From Oscillospiraceae bacterium (lineage in GTDB: Bacteria > Bacillota > Clostridia > Oscillospirales > Acutalibacteraceae): a stretch of 32,706 bases of DNA. Below, piece by piece: positions 6,403-15,188 of the stretch. The notes beneath the pieces are model-generated. The model made no database searches. It saw only the letters and a program-made list of their open reading frames with translations, and was not told the DNA's origin. The stretch's first letter is position 1, and every line of letters starts with the position of its first letter. The stretch is taken from NCBI GenBank assembly GCA_015065585.1, contig SVQC01000017.1:1-32706 (forward strand), read 5' to 3'. The translations under genes and the position numbers were made by a program.

Positions 6403-7233
6403 TTAAATAAATGTATTCCTTTTTTTGCGCATGGAAGAAGGGGTACATTTATATTTTTTCTGAAAAGCGGTAGAAAAGTGTCTAGCATTTTCAAAGCCGG
6501 ATAAACTAGCTATTTGGTTAATACTGTACGTAGTAGTAATAAGAAGGTTAGCAGCATATTTAAGTCGCTCGTTAATAATGTACTGATGTATGCTTGTTCC
6601 GGTTCTGTCTTTGAAAATTTTATTTAAATAATATGAATGATAATTTAAAACTCTTGCAATGTCTTCGTTAGTCTGTATTGTGAAAAGATTGTTTTTTATA
6701 AAGTTAATGGTTTGACTGAAAATATCTTTTGTGTTATAAAGCGGATGGGTTGCAATACATAGTAGTAAATATTGGAGTTTTGCTTCAGCTTTTTGTTTTT
6801 CTAGTGGTGTTCCTTTGGTGAATTCTTCGGAAAGTTTTATAAAATCGTCTCTATATTCAATTGTGTTTTCAAGAATGAATGGTTGCTTGTATAATTCCGG
6901 AAGACCTTCGGTTGTGGGAAGAATAGCATTCGCTTCTATAAATTTTTCTTCACTTACAGTAGGTAATATTTTAGAAAGATTTTCGTTTTTTCTGTCAAAA
7001 TCGAAATTTAAAGTAATAAACTCTAACGGAAAATCAGAGGAGCTTTGTGGGAAATATCTTGTACCTGCAGGATAGTAGGCAATAGTGTTTTCTTTTAATG
7101 AATATTCTCTGTCATTCAGTAAAATTTTGCCTTTACCGTTTAAAATAAAAAGAAGTCTGCAATCATATGCGCGGGTAGTAAAATTATTAGGTAAATATGT
7201 AGTACATTTGGCGCATCGTAATAATATTTGCAT
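6403..7233 (-). CDS. AraC-family transcriptional regulator
   Basis: A 276-residue regulator. The N-terminal half (about 20-110) is a cupin-like sensor domain (LLFILNGKGKILLNDREYSLKENTIAYYPAG). The C-terminal hundred residues hold the two AraC helix-turn-helix motifs, ending with INQIASLSGFENARHFSTAFQKKYKCTPSSMRKK, the typical family signature. The start follows AAAGGTGAT. It is divergent from the YgjV-like gene and the GH78 rhamnosidase, so control of that sugar locus is likely. A TTGATT-N17-TACAAT promoter precedes it within an inverted repeat, suggesting autoregulation. Its stop lies 3 nt from the stop of the truncated spoVAD. Confidence 0.9.
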   Translation of the reverse strand: MQILLRCAKCTTYLPNNFTTRAYDCRLLFILNGKGKILLNDREYSLKENTIAYYPAGTRYFPQSSSDFPLEFITLNFDFDRKNENLSKILPTVSEEKFIEANAILPTTEGLPELYKQPFILENTIEYRDDFIKLSEEFTKGTPLEKQKAEAKLQYLLLCIATHPLYNTKDIFSQTINFIKNNLFTIQTNEDIARVLNYHSYYLNKIFKDRTGTSIHQYIINERLKYAANLLITTTYSINQIASLSGFENARHFSTAFQKKYKCTPSSMRKKRNTFI

Positions 7234-7272
7234 AGCATCACCTTTATTTGTTTTTTAAACAATGCTCTTTGA

Positions 7273-7320
7273 TTTATGTATTTATTGTATCATGTGAAAG
7301 TATTAAAATCAATACATAAA
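7273..7320. promoter_or_regulatory. divergent promoter region with 10-bp inverted repeat
   Basis: On the minus strand, TTGATT (7312-7307) and TACAAT (7289-7284) with a 17-nt spacer form the araC-type promoter. On the plus strand, TTTATT (7281-7286) and TAAAAT (7304-7309), also 17 nt apart, form a weaker overlapping promoter. Perfect arms TTTATGTATT (7273-7282) and AATACATAAA (7311-7320) flank both; one overlaps the minus-strand -35 box. This is a plausible operator for the AraC-type protein. Confidence 0.5.
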
Positions 7321-7340
7321 ACAAAGAAAAGAGTGATTAA

Positions 7341-7832
7341 TTGAACATTTTAGGTCAAATTATAGGTGTTATAGGTATAGCGGTAAACATTGTAATATAT
7401 CAGCAAAAAAGCAAAAACAAAATTTTGTTTTTTAAACTTTTGTCGGATATGATTTGGATGATACATTTTATTTTTATAGGTGCATACAGCGGTGCGGCAG
7501 TAGCTTTTATAGGAATTATTCGTGAGACAGTATTTATTTTTTCGACTAATCATCGAAAGAAAATTTTGATTTTATTTTTAATTATTTCTTTTGTTTCATC
7601 ATATCTTACTTATAAGAATATTTTCAGTTTCTTACCGGCTTTAGCAAGCGCTTTGTCTGTTATTAGTTTTTGGCAAAAGAGTCCTATTGTAACAAAATAT
7701 TTATCATTGCCAATTGCCGTTATTATGGGAATATACGGATATACAAGCGGTTCAATTTCGGGAGTATGTAATGAGGTTCTAACTGTTATTTCGTCAACTG
7801 TAAGTATTGCAAAAAATAAAAAAGTCTCTTAA
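7341..7832 (+). CDS. YgjV-like inner membrane protein
   Basis: A 163-residue very hydrophobic protein with about five or six membrane segments and a conserved start, ILGQIIGVIGIAVNIVIYQQKSKNKILFFKLLSDMIW, typical of the Imp-YgjV family as I recall it. The start is TTG behind AAAGAAAAGAGTG; no closer ATG fits. It is divergent from the AraC-type regulator and 94 nt upstream of the alpha-L-rhamnosidase, which has its own strong promoter. The function of the family is not established. Involvement in sugar uptake or sensing at this locus is only a guess from position. Confidence 0.7.
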   Translation: MNILGQIIGVIGIAVNIVIYQQKSKNKILFFKLLSDMIWMIHFIFIGAYSGAAVAFIGIIRETVFIFSTNHRKKILILFLIISFVSSYLTYKNIFSFLPALASALSVISFWQKSPIVTKYLSLPIAVIMGIYGYTSGSISGVCNEVLTVISSTVSIAKNKKVS

Positions 7833-7862
7833 AAAACATTCATGATACTGTATTAATATTTA

Positions 7863-7891
7863 TTGACATATGACTTCACCAATTATATAAT
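7863..7891 (+). promoter_or_regulatory. consensus sigma-A promoter of the rhamnosidase gene
   Basis: TTGACA (7863-7868) and TATAAT (7886-7891), both perfect consensus hexamers, separated by 17 nt and lying 36 nt before the rhamnosidase start. Confidence 0.8.
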
Positions 7892-7926
7892 ATCTTTAAA
7901 AGTAAGTATCTTTGGGAGGTTATTTT

Positions 7927-10254
7927 ATGTTGTCGGAAAAATTTATAAGCGCAACAAAGGAAAGAAACAAAATCGCAAAACCGGTTGCTGCCCCTTATGT
8001 GCGTAAAAATATTGAATTTGACAAGTTACCTGACAGCATTTTTGTTACTGTATGTGGTCTTGGTTTTTATGATATTTTTGTTAATGGAGAAAAAATAACA
8101 AAAGGCTTTTTAGCCCCCTATATTTCTAACCCTGATGATATTTGTTACTATGATAAGTATGATATTTTACCTTATATTAAAGTGGGTAATAATGTTATAG
8201 GTTTTATTCTTGGTAATGGCTTCAAAAATAACGATGCCGGAACTATTTGGGAATTTGACCAAGCTGATTTCATAGGACCTCCTCAACTTGCTTTTGCTAT
8301 TGAAGGAAAAGTAGATGAGGAAAGTTTCTTAATTGAAGCCGATGAAAGCGTTAAGGTACACGAAAGTCCCATTATTTTTGACGATATCAGAGCCGGTACT
8401 CACTATGACGCGCGTTTAGAAATTGAAAATTGGTGTTCACCGGATTTTGATGATAGTTATTGGGATAATGCTTATTTTTCTGAAAAAGCTAGAGGTGCTA
8501 AAAAATTCTGCGAAGCAGAGCCTATTACTGTTCAACGAGAAATTAAAGCGGTTTCGTTTAAAAAGGCAACTCTTGACAAACGTTATGATTATCATCAAAA
8601 TTTTAATATAAAAGGATACCCTGATTTACGAAGAAAATTTGAGGATAGCGATTATGAAGGCTATTGCTATGATTTTGGCGAAAATACTTCCGGTGTTCCG
8701 AAGTTAAGACTTTATAACACAAAGCCCGGTCAAAAAATAGAACTTCAAATGTGCGAATTTTTGAATAATGACGGCAATCCTACGTATATGAATTTAACTT
8801 GCTATTATAATGGTTATGTTCAGCGTGATATTTATATATGCAAGGGTGCAGATTACGAAGAATTTACACCTGCGTTTACTTTTCACGGCTTTAGGTATGT
8901 GTTTATAAATGGACTTAACGATGAGCAGGCCAGGGAAGATACTGTTGCATATCTTGAGTTCCATTCCGATTTTAAATCCAGAGGTAGCTTTGTATGCTCA
9001 GATGAAACCGTTAATAAGCTTCAGGATATGGTAAGAAGAAGTGACCGTTCTAACTTTATTTATTTCCCCACAGACTGTCCTCATAGAGAAAAGAACGGCT
9101 GGACTGGTGACGCTACTGTTTCATGTGAACAAATGCTTTTAAACTATACTGTTGAAAATAGCCTTAGAGAATGGTTATTTAACGTTCGCGCTGCTCAAAA
9201 TCAGCAGGGAACTATACCCGGTATTGTACCTACAGCCGGGTGGGGATTTGCTTGGGGTAACGGTCCTATTTGGGATAACGTACTTATTGAGCTGCCATAT
9301 CAGATTTATAGATATACGGGAAATCTTGATATTCTAAAGGAGAATTTTTACTCCGTTTATAAATATTTAGGCTACGCTTCAAATAAACGTAATGAAAAAG
9401 GGCTTCTTTGCTACGGTCTGGGTGATTGGGTTAAGCCGCGCGGAGGTAAACCTGTTTGTCCTAAAGAATTTATTGATAGTATAATGATATACGATTTTGC
9501 ACTAAAAGCTGCAAAAATGTTTGAAATTCTTGACAAAAAAATTGAAGAACAATACGCTTTACAATTTGCAAAAGAACTCAAAAATGCTATTAAAAACGAG
9601 TACGTTGATGAGAAAAACGGCATTGTAGCAAATGATTCTCAAACCGCTTATGTATTGGCACTTTATCTTGGAATAATTGATAATAAAGTTAAGGCTTTAG
9701 AAAACCTGCTTAAAGATATTAACGAGTACGGTATGCATGATTGTGGAATGATAGGAATCCGCTATTTATTCCATGTTTTATCAAAATTTGGTTATTCTGA
9801 TTTGGCTTATGAACTAATTGTTAGTGAAAAACAAAACGGTTACGGCAATTTTGTTAAAGAGGGATTTACGACTATCCCAGAAGCCTTTACTTATCGTGAC
9901 CTTGAGGGCAATATATCTTATATGTCGCTTAACCATCATTTTCTTGGTGATATCAGCCATTTCTTTATTTCAGAAATCGCAGGAATTCATGTAAATGATG
10001 ATTGTACATCTGCTGCTCATATTGATATTAAACCTCAGTTTATTTCCAACCTGAATTTTGCTAAAAGTGAATTTGATAGCGTATATGGAAAAGTAGAAGT
10101 AAGTTGGGGCAGACAAAACGATGAAATACTGCTATCTGTTAGAGCAGGTGACAAAATTTGCGGTAATATAGTTTTACCTGACGGTTTTGTTTTTACTGAC
10201 GGTACTATTGAAAAGGAACTAAAATCGGGTCAATATAATGTAAAAATTCTTTAA
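7927..10254 (+). CDS. alpha-L-rhamnosidase (GH78)
   Basis: A 775-residue glycoside hydrolase family 78 enzyme that releases terminal L-rhamnose from glycans, plant glycosides or polysaccharide fragments. The order is: N-terminal beta-sandwich regions (about 20-190, FVTVCGLGFYDIFVNGEKI; about 240-340, GYCYDFGENTSGVPKLRL), the (alpha/alpha)6 catalytic barrel (about 355-680) and a C-terminal beta domain. The motif FPTDCPHREKNGWTGDA holds Asp383, Glu388 and Asp395. Their spacing matches the catalytic residues of characterised GH78 enzymes such as Bacillus RhaB. No signal peptide is seen, so it acts in the cytoplasm on imported substrate. I chose ATG 7927 behind GGGAGG (7914-7919); an upstream in-frame TTG at 7912 lies at the ribosome binding site and is rejected. 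Likely controlled by the neighbouring AraC-type regulator. Confidence 0.92.
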   Translation: MLSEKFISATKERNKIAKPVAAPYVRKNIEFDKLPDSIFVTVCGLGFYDIFVNGEKITKGFLAPYISNPDDICYYDKYDILPYIKVGNNVIGFILGNGFKNNDAGTIWEFDQADFIGPPQLAFAIEGKVDEESFLIEADESVKVHESPIIFDDIRAGTHYDARLEIENWCSPDFDDSYWDNAYFSEKARGAKKFCEAEPITVQREIKAVSFKKATLDKRYDYHQNFNIKGYPDLRRKFEDSDYEGYCYDFGENTSGVPKLRLYNTKPGQKIELQMCEFLNNDGNPTYMNLTCYYNGYVQRDIYICKGADYEEFTPAFTFHGFRYVFINGLNDEQAREDTVAYLEFHSDFKSRGSFVCSDETVNKLQDMVRRSDRSNFIYFPTDCPHREKNGWTGDATVSCEQMLLNYTVENSLREWLFNVRAAQNQQGTIPGIVPTAGWGFAWGNGPIWDNVLIELPYQIYRYTGNLDILKENFYSVYKYLGYASNKRNEKGLLCYGLGDWVKPRGGKPVCPKEFIDSIMIYDFALKAAKMFEILDKKIEEQYALQFAKELKNAIKNEYVDEKNGIVANDSQTAYVLALYLGIIDNKVKALENLLKDINEYGMHDCGMIGIRYLFHVLSKFGYSDLAYELIVSEKQNGYGNFVKEGFTTIPEAFTYRDLEGNISYMSLNHHFLGDISHFFISEIAGIHVNDDCTSAAHIDIKPQFISNLNFAKSEFDSVYGKVEVSWGRQNDEILLSVRAGDKICGNIVLPDGFVFTDGTIEKELKSGQYNVKIL

Positions 10255-10271
10255 ATTTAAGTATTGTTTTG

Positions 10272-10300
10272 TTGACATTGCTATTGTTTATAAGTATAAT
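10272..10300 (+). promoter_or_regulatory. consensus sigma-A promoter of the GNAT gene
   Basis: TTGACA (10272-10277), 17-nt spacer, TATAAT (10295-10300), about 55 nt before the ATG of the acetyltransferase-like gene. Confidence 0.75.
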
Positions 10301-10354
10301 GTACTTTAGTATGTTAACGCAAGTTGACTTATAAGCCGAAATGGAGGACTATTT

Positions 10355-11101
10355 ATGTTGAAATTTGAAAAATATGTTGTAGGTAGCGGGGAAACCGAAG
10401 GCTATAAAGCATTAAAAGCAACGATTCCCGAAGATGATAAATATATGCATTTTCGTCTTGACGGAAACTGCCTTAAGGATTGTGTAGACATTTATTACGT
10501 TATTCACGAAGACGGCGTTGCTCTTTGCAGAATATGGATGTGCTATCCTCGTCATAAAAATGCTATTTCTAACTGGGGTGCTGTTTATACCGAAGAAGCG
10601 TGTCGAGGTCAGGGGCTTTGTTCCAAAAACCTTAAATTCTGCTTTGAGGAAGTAGCAAAGCTTGAAAATCCTCCAATTGGTCTTTTCTGTACTGCAGGCG
10701 GTCAGTGGAAAGCTGATATGTATCAGCGTTACGGTTGGAAGCTTGCAATTCATGATACCACAAAGGGTCCGCTTTATTATCCAATGGGTGACGGACCGGA
10801 TAATTTTGCTGATTTCTGCAAGAATTATTATACTCCCGCCAAGACTTTACGCGCTGTAAAGGGTACATGGGAATGGAGAAACGAAATAGACTGTTTGCTT
10901 AAATTTGCCATGATGGACCAAGGTCTTTCATACGATATCAATGGTGAAAGTGATTTAAGTTATATGCTTTTACATACTCCTGACAGAGATGTAAGATACA
11001 TTCTTACTGAAGATGATAAATGCGTTGGTTGGATGCTTGACGGCGTAGCCAAAGTTCATCCTCTTTACGAAAATCTTCTTGATTCTATGAAAATGGTTTA
11101 A
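10355..11101 (+). CDS. GNAT-like acetyltransferase of unknown substrate
   Basis: A 248-residue protein starting at ATG behind ATGGAGG. Residues about 40-140 resemble a GNAT N-acetyltransferase: ALCRIWMCYPRHKNAISNWGAVYTEEACRGQGLCSKNL provides the beta4 strand and a degenerate acetyl-CoA loop (RGQGLC in place of R/QxxGxG/A). This is followed by GLFCTAGGQWKADMYQRYGWK, the usual C-terminal beta-bulge 'Y.r.GW' element. Residues about 150-248 form an extra domain (ending CVGWMLDGVAKVHPLYENL) that I do not recognise. The gene has its own consensus promoter and a strong terminator, so it is a single-gene unit between the rhamnosidase and the pyrH operon. Confidence 0.75.
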   Translation: MLKFEKYVVGSGETEGYKALKATIPEDDKYMHFRLDGNCLKDCVDIYYVIHEDGVALCRIWMCYPRHKNAISNWGAVYTEEACRGQGLCSKNLKFCFEEVAKLENPPIGLFCTAGGQWKADMYQRYGWKLAIHDTTKGPLYYPMGDGPDNFADFCKNYYTPAKTLRAVKGTWEWRNEIDCLLKFAMMDQGLSYDINGESDLSYMLLHTPDRDVRYILTEDDKCVGWMLDGVAKVHPLYENLLDSMKMV

Positions 11102-11105
11102 ACAT

Positions 11106-11138
11106 AAAAAAACACAGAAAAATTTTCTGTGTTTTTTT
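11106..11138 (+). terminator. intrinsic terminator after the GNAT gene
   Basis: A palindromic A-rich/T-rich hairpin (AACACAGAAAA 11111-11121, TTTTCTGTGTT 11123-11133) followed by seven T. It may work in both directions. Confidence 0.85.
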
Positions 11139-11139
11139 G

Positions 11140-11168
11140 TTGCAATTAATCTGTGTATATAGTAAAAT
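11140..11168 (+). promoter_or_regulatory. promoter of the pyrH-polC operon
   Basis: TTGCAA (11140-11145), 17-nt spacer, TAAAAT (11163-11168), 38 nt before pyrH and directly after a terminator. Confidence 0.65.
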
Positions 11169-11206
11169 AATATTTGTAAATTTGTGTGCAAAGGATAGGA
11201 TAAATT

Positions 11207-11911
11207 ATGAAACCTGTTTATAAGCGTATACTACTTAAGCTTTCCGGTGAGGCTCTTGCCGGCGAGAAAAAGAGCGGACTTGATTTCGAAAAAGTTGTAG
11301 AAATTTGTGAAAGTATTAAAAAATGTGTTGATATGGGGGTTGAAATCGCCATAGTTGTTGGCGGTGGGAATTTCTGGCGCGGTAGAAGTAGCGGTCAGAT
11401 GGACAGAACTCGTGCCGACCATATGGGTATGCTTGCCACCAGCATTAATGCTCTTGCTGTTGCAGACGGTCTTGAGCAGGTTGGCGTTACCGCAAGAGTG
11501 CAGACTGCTATAGAAATGCGTCAGATTGCTGAGCCGTATATAAGAAGTAAGGCTGTTCGCCATCTTGAAAAGGGCAGAGTAGTTGTATTTGGTTGCGGAA
11601 CCGGTAATCCTTTTTTCTCTACCGATACTGCCGCAGCGCTCAGGGCCGCAGAAATTGATGCTGAGGTTATTTTTAAAGCAACAAATGTGGATGGTGTTTA
11701 TGACAGTGACCCGAAAGTAAATCCTGATGCTAAGAAGTTCGATATCCTTTCGCATCTTGATGTGTTACAGAAAGGCCTTCATGTAATGGACAGCACTGCT
11801 GCTTCGCTTTGTATGGATAATTCTATACAAATTCGTGTATTTAATCTTGATAATCCCAATAATATTGTTTTAGCAGTGTTGGGTGAAAATATCGGTACGG
11901 TTGTGAAATAA
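11207..11911 (+). CDS. pyrH: UMP kinase
   Basis: A 234-residue amino-acid-kinase-fold enzyme phosphorylating UMP to UDP in pyrimidine nucleotide synthesis. Family motifs: [12 protein letters not shown] at the N-terminus, [10 protein letters not shown] (phosphate-binding loop), [15 protein letters not shown] (the conserved signature), [21 protein letters not shown] and [13 protein letters not shown]. Length is normal. ATG follows AAAGGATAGG. It is the first gene of an operon through polC. Unlike the common rpsB-tsf-pyrH-frr order, rpsB and tsf are not upstream here and pyrH has its own promoter. Confidence 0.97.
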   Translation: MKPVYKRILLKLSGEALAGEKKSGLDFEKVVEICESIKKCVDMGVEIAIVVGGGNFWRGRSSGQMDRTRADHMGMLATSINALAVADGLEQVGVTARVQTAIEMRQIAEPYIRSKAVRHLEKGRVVVFGCGTGNPFFSTDTAAALRAAEIDAEVIFKATNVDGVYDSDPKVNPDAKKFDILSHLDVLQKGLHVMDSTAASLCMDNSIQIRVFNLDNPNNIVLAVLGENIGTVVK

Positions 11912-11932
11912 TTAATTTACGGAGGTAAATTT

Positions 11933-12487
11933 ATGGATACTTTAATTAAAAACACTGAAGAAAGAATGGACAAATCATTAGATGCTCTAGACAGAGATTA
12001 CAAAACCGTCAGAGTAGGCAGAGCCAATGTTTCAATACTCGATAAAGTTAATGTTGATTATTACGGTGTTCCTACCCCTGTTCAGCAGATGGCGGCTATT
12101 TCTATGCCTGAACCCAGAATTCTTATGATTAAGCCTTGGGATGCATCAACATTAAGAGATATTGAAAAGGCAATTCTTATTTCAGATATCGGTATCAATC
12201 CTCAGAATGACGGTACCGCTATTCGATTAAGCTTTCCTCCGCTAACTGAGGAGAGAAGAAAAGAAATTGTTAAAGAAGTTAAAAAAATGGCTGAAGACAG
12301 CAAGGTGTCGGTTCGTAATATCAGACGTGATTCTCTTGAAAAATTAAAGGCTTTAAAGAAGAACAATCAAATTACAGAAGATGATGAAAAGAACGGTGAA
12401 AAGAAAATTCAGAACATTACCGATAAGTTCTGTAAAGAGATAGATATTCTTGCTGCCGCTAAGGAAAAAGAAGTTATTGAACTTTAA
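11933..12487 (+). CDS. frr: ribosome recycling factor
   Basis: A 184-residue protein of standard length that, with EF-G, splits post-termination ribosomes. Conserved segments include the N-terminal helix (TEERMDKSLDALDRDYKTVRVGRANVSILD), VDYYGVPTPVQQMAAISMPEPR and the C-terminal RNIRRDSLEKLKALKKN...DEKNGEKKIQNITDKFCKEID. It starts 21 nt after pyrH behind GGAGG, a placement conserved across bacteria. Confidence 0.97.
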   Translation: MDTLIKNTEERMDKSLDALDRDYKTVRVGRANVSILDKVNVDYYGVPTPVQQMAAISMPEPRILMIKPWDASTLRDIEKAILISDIGINPQNDGTAIRLSFPPLTEERRKEIVKEVKKMAEDSKVSVRNIRRDSLEKLKALKKNNQITEDDEKNGEKKIQNITDKFCKEIDILAAAKEKEVIEL

Positions 12488-12506
12488 TTTTTAAGGTGAT
12501 TTTTAA

Positions 12507-13223
12507 ATGTTTCTTAATAAAAAGAAAAATAGAACGCCCCGGAATATTCCGGGGCATATTGCCATTATAATGGACGGTAATGGCAGATGGGCAAAAAATA
12601 AGGGTTTACCCAGGTCATTTGGCCATTCTGCAGGTGCAAAAAAATTCAAAGAAATTGCACGTTACTGTAATAAAATCGGTGTAAAATATTTAACTGTGTA
12701 TGCTTTTTCAACTGAAAATTGGAAGCGCCCTCAGGACGAAATTGACGGGATTATGAATCTGCTCAGGGATTATCTGAAGGATTCCACCAATTTCAAAGGC
12801 GAAAATATAAAACTTCGCTTCATTGGTAACCGTTCTGCTTTACCGGAAGATATTAGAACACTTATGGAAAATAGTGAAAGCGAATCTGACGATGCGACTG
12901 GAATGACGGCTTGTCTTGCTTTAAACTACGGTGGCAGGGACGAAATCACTAATGCTATTCAAAGAATAGTTTCAGATAAAATTTCTGCCGATGAAATAAA
13001 TGAAGAACTGATTTCTTCATATCTTTATACTTGGGAATATCCCGACCCTGACCTTATTATAAGACCGAGTGGAGAGTATCGCTTATCTAATTTTCTTGTA
13101 TGGCAGTCTGCATATAGCGAATTTTATTTTGATAATGTTTTATGGCCTGATTTTTCTGTTAAAGATTTAGATAAAGCTATTGATGAATTTAACCGGCGAA
13201 ATCGTCGTTTTGGGGGCGTTTAA
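12507..13223 (+). CDS. uppS: undecaprenyl diphosphate synthase (cis-prenyltransferase)
   Basis: A 238-residue enzyme that condenses isopentenyl-PP units onto farnesyl-PP to make the undecaprenyl carrier for cell-wall synthesis. The family signatures are HIAIIMDGNGRWAK (catalytic Asp near residue 23), FGHSAGAKKF, LTVYAFSTENWKRP and, near the C-terminus, DLIIRPSGEYRLSNFLVWQSAYSEFYF. In the last motif the usual RTSGE reads RPSGE, an unusual but conservative-site change. ATG follows AAGGTGAT, 19 nt after frr. A 20-bp perfect palindrome lies in codons 10-17. The product works with IspG and Dxr, which supply its precursors in the same operon. Confidence 0.96.
   Translation: MFLNKKKNRTPRNIPGHIAIIMDGNGRWAKNKGLPRSFGHSAGAKKFKEIARYCNKIGVKYLTVYAFSTENWKRPQDEIDGIMNLLRDYLKDSTNFKGENIKLRFIGNRSALPEDIRTLMENSESESDDATGMTACLALNYGGRDEITNAIQRIVSDKISADEINEELISSYLYTWEYPDPDLIIRPSGEYRLSNFLVWQSAYSEFYFDNVLWPDFSVKDLDKAIDEFNRRNRRFGGV
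12536..12555. repeat. 20-bp perfect GC-rich palindrome inside uppS
   Basis: The sequence is GCCCCGGAAT followed directly by its own reverse complement. It lies 30 nt into the uppS reading frame and is strikingly GC-rich for this AT-rich region. As RNA it can form a strong hairpin close to the start codon. Confidence 0.8.
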
Positions 13224-13225
13224 TT

Positions 13226-14038
13226 ATGTTAACTCGTGTTATTTCGGGTGCTGTACTGATTTTGATTTTAGGTGCTGTTCTTGTAACGGGTTATTTTGTG
13301 CCGCCTGTAGTGGTTTGCTTTATTGCGGGAATAACTGCTATAGGTTGCTTTGAAATTCTGCATAATACTAAAATTATAAAAAACAGAATCGCCGTTGTCG
13401 GCGCATGTTTTTATGCATTACTCAGCGTACTTTCGAAGTTCAACTATCTTCATTTTAGTGATTTTTATATAACTACTGAAATGCTTACTGTAATTTTTGC
13501 GCTTTTCACGGTGATATGTTCTTTAGTATTACATAAGCAATTGGATATTGGTGCTATTGGCGCTTTAATAGCCTTTCCAGTTATAATCTCTTATGCATTT
13601 TCCTCAATTGCCTCTGTTTATTTAGCCGAAAACGGAATATTTTATTTACTGTTATTACTCAACTTCTCTTCAATTTGCGACACTGGCGCTTATTTTACCG
13701 GTGTATTATTTGGGAAACACAAGTTGTGTCCTGAGATTAGTCCCAAGAAAACTATAGAGGGTGCTATAGGCGGAATAGTTTTCAGTATAATTTTCACAGT
13801 TATTTTATATTTTGTTTTCGACAGCACAGAAAATATCATATTAATGCTTCTTCTTACTGCTATTTTTTGTATTATTGGAATGTGCGGAGATTTATTTGCA
13901 TCTGTTATTAAAAGAAGTGTAAATTTAAAGGACTACGGTAAATTAATACCAGGTCATGGTGGTATACTTGACCGTTTCGACAGCATACTTTTAATAGCGC
14001 CACTTTTTAATTTGGCTGTTATCGGGGGACTTGTCTGA
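13226..14038 (+). CDS. cdsA: phosphatidate cytidylyltransferase (CDP-diglyceride synthase)
   Basis: A 270-residue integral membrane enzyme making CDP-diacylglycerol from phosphatidate and CTP. About eight hydrophobic segments are visible. The CTP-transferase signature is complete: SPKKTIEGAIGG and, further on, GMCGDLFASVIKRSVNLKDYGKLIPGHGGILDRFDS. It starts 2 nt after uppS, and its TGA overlaps the ATG of dxr by one base, so the genes are translationally coupled. Confidence 0.95.
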   Translation: MLTRVISGAVLILILGAVLVTGYFVPPVVVCFIAGITAIGCFEILHNTKIIKNRIAVVGACFYALLSVLSKFNYLHFSDFYITTEMLTVIFALFTVICSLVLHKQLDIGAIGALIAFPVIISYAFSSIASVYLAENGIFYLLLLLNFSSICDTGAYFTGVLFGKHKLCPEISPKKTIEGAIGGIVFSIIFTVILYFVFDSTENIILMLLLTAIFCIIGMCGDLFASVIKRSVNLKDYGKLIPGHGGILDRFDSILLIAPLFNLAVIGGLV

Positions 14039-15174
14039 TGACCGAAAAACTAATACTTTTAGGTTCGACGGGCTCAATTGGTAAACAAGCCCTCGATATA
14101 GCCCGTAAAGAAAAAATTGAGATTACAGCTTTAGCTGCTGGAAAAAATGTTGAATTAATGGAAGCTCAGGTAAGAGAATTTAAACCTGAGTTCGCCGTTA
14201 TGAATGATATAAACGCCGCAAATGAATTAAAAATCAGCATTGCTGACACAAAAACAAAGGTACTTTGCGGAACTGATGGTATTTGCGAAGTGGCTCAAGG
14301 AAAAGGAGATACTGTGCTTAACGCGATAGTAGGCATTGCAGGATTAAAACCTACAATGTCGGCAATAAGCGCAAAAAAAACTCTTGCTCTTGCAAATAAA
14401 GAATCGCTGGTTACCGGTGGGGAACTTGTAAAAAAAGCTTTAAAAGTAAGCGGAAGTATGATGCTTCCTGTTGATAGTGAGCATTCGGCTATTTTTCAGT
14501 CTCTTCAAGGTGTCAGAGAAGGTGATGTTTCACGCATTTTGCTTACTGCTTCCGGCGGTCCGTTTTTCGGAAAAAGAAAAGATGAACTAAAAAATGTTAC
14601 CGCCGTTGACGCTTTAAAGCATCCTAACTGGGATATGGGAGCTAAAATTACAATTGATTCTGCTACCCTTATGAATAAAGGTCTTGAGGTTATTGAGGCT
14701 GTTCACCTTTTTGATGTTCCGGTCGAAAAGATTGACGTAATAATTCAGAGAGAAAGTATCATACATTCCGGGGTCGAGCTTATTGATGGCGCCATGATTG
14801 TGCAGATGGGTGTTCCTGATATGAAGCTACCAATTCAATATGCTTTATCGTATCCTGCAAGATTACCTTTATCTGACCATCTCGATTTAATCGGGCTTTC
14901 CAAACTTACTTTTTATAAGCCTGACACAGATACTTTTCGTTGTCTTGATATTTGTATTGACGCTATTAAAAGAGGCGGTCTTAAACCAACTGCGGCAAAC
15001 GGTGCCAACGAAAAGGCTGTTGAATTGTTCTTAAACGGTGAAATTTCGTTCTTGCAAATTGCTGATTTGGTTGAGGCTGCTGTGAATAATCAAAAAGATT
15101 GTCACTCTTTCACACTTGATGATGTCTTTATGGCAGATAAGATGGCACGGGAATTTGTTGTGTCCCAAATTTAA
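14038..15174 (+). CDS. dxr: 1-deoxy-D-xylulose 5-phosphate reductoisomerase
   Basis: A 378-residue enzyme of the MEP isoprenoid pathway converting DXP to 2-C-methyl-D-erythritol 4-phosphate. Visible motifs: the NADPH-binding GSTGSIG at the N-terminus, ALANKESLVTGGELV, PVDSEHSAIFQSLQG (metal-binding Asp and Glu), LLTASGGPFFGK and HPNWDMGAKITIDSATLMNKGLEVIEA. Length is typical (about 380-400). The start overlaps the cdsA stop. Confidence 0.96.
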   Translation: MTEKLILLGSTGSIGKQALDIARKEKIEITALAAGKNVELMEAQVREFKPEFAVMNDINAANELKISIADTKTKVLCGTDGICEVAQGKGDTVLNAIVGIAGLKPTMSAISAKKTLALANKESLVTGGELVKKALKVSGSMMLPVDSEHSAIFQSLQGVREGDVSRILLTASGGPFFGKRKDELKNVTAVDALKHPNWDMGAKITIDSATLMNKGLEVIEAVHLFDVPVEKIDVIIQRESIIHSGVELIDGAMIVQMGVPDMKLPIQYALSYPARLPLSDHLDLIGLSKLTFYKPDTDTFRCLDICIDAIKRGGLKPTAANGANEKAVELFLNGEISFLQIADLVEAAVNNQKDCHSFTLDDVFMADKMAREFVVSQI

Positions 15175-15188
15175 CTGAGGTGATTTTT

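Noticed and set aside
7912..7926. TTG start for the rhamnosidase
   Set aside because: It overlaps the GGGAGG ribosome binding site; the ATG at 7927 is correctly spaced.
11231..11755. Long open frame on the minus strand inside pyrH
   Set aside because: It is antisense to a clear housekeeping gene, with no ribosome binding site or recognisable motif.
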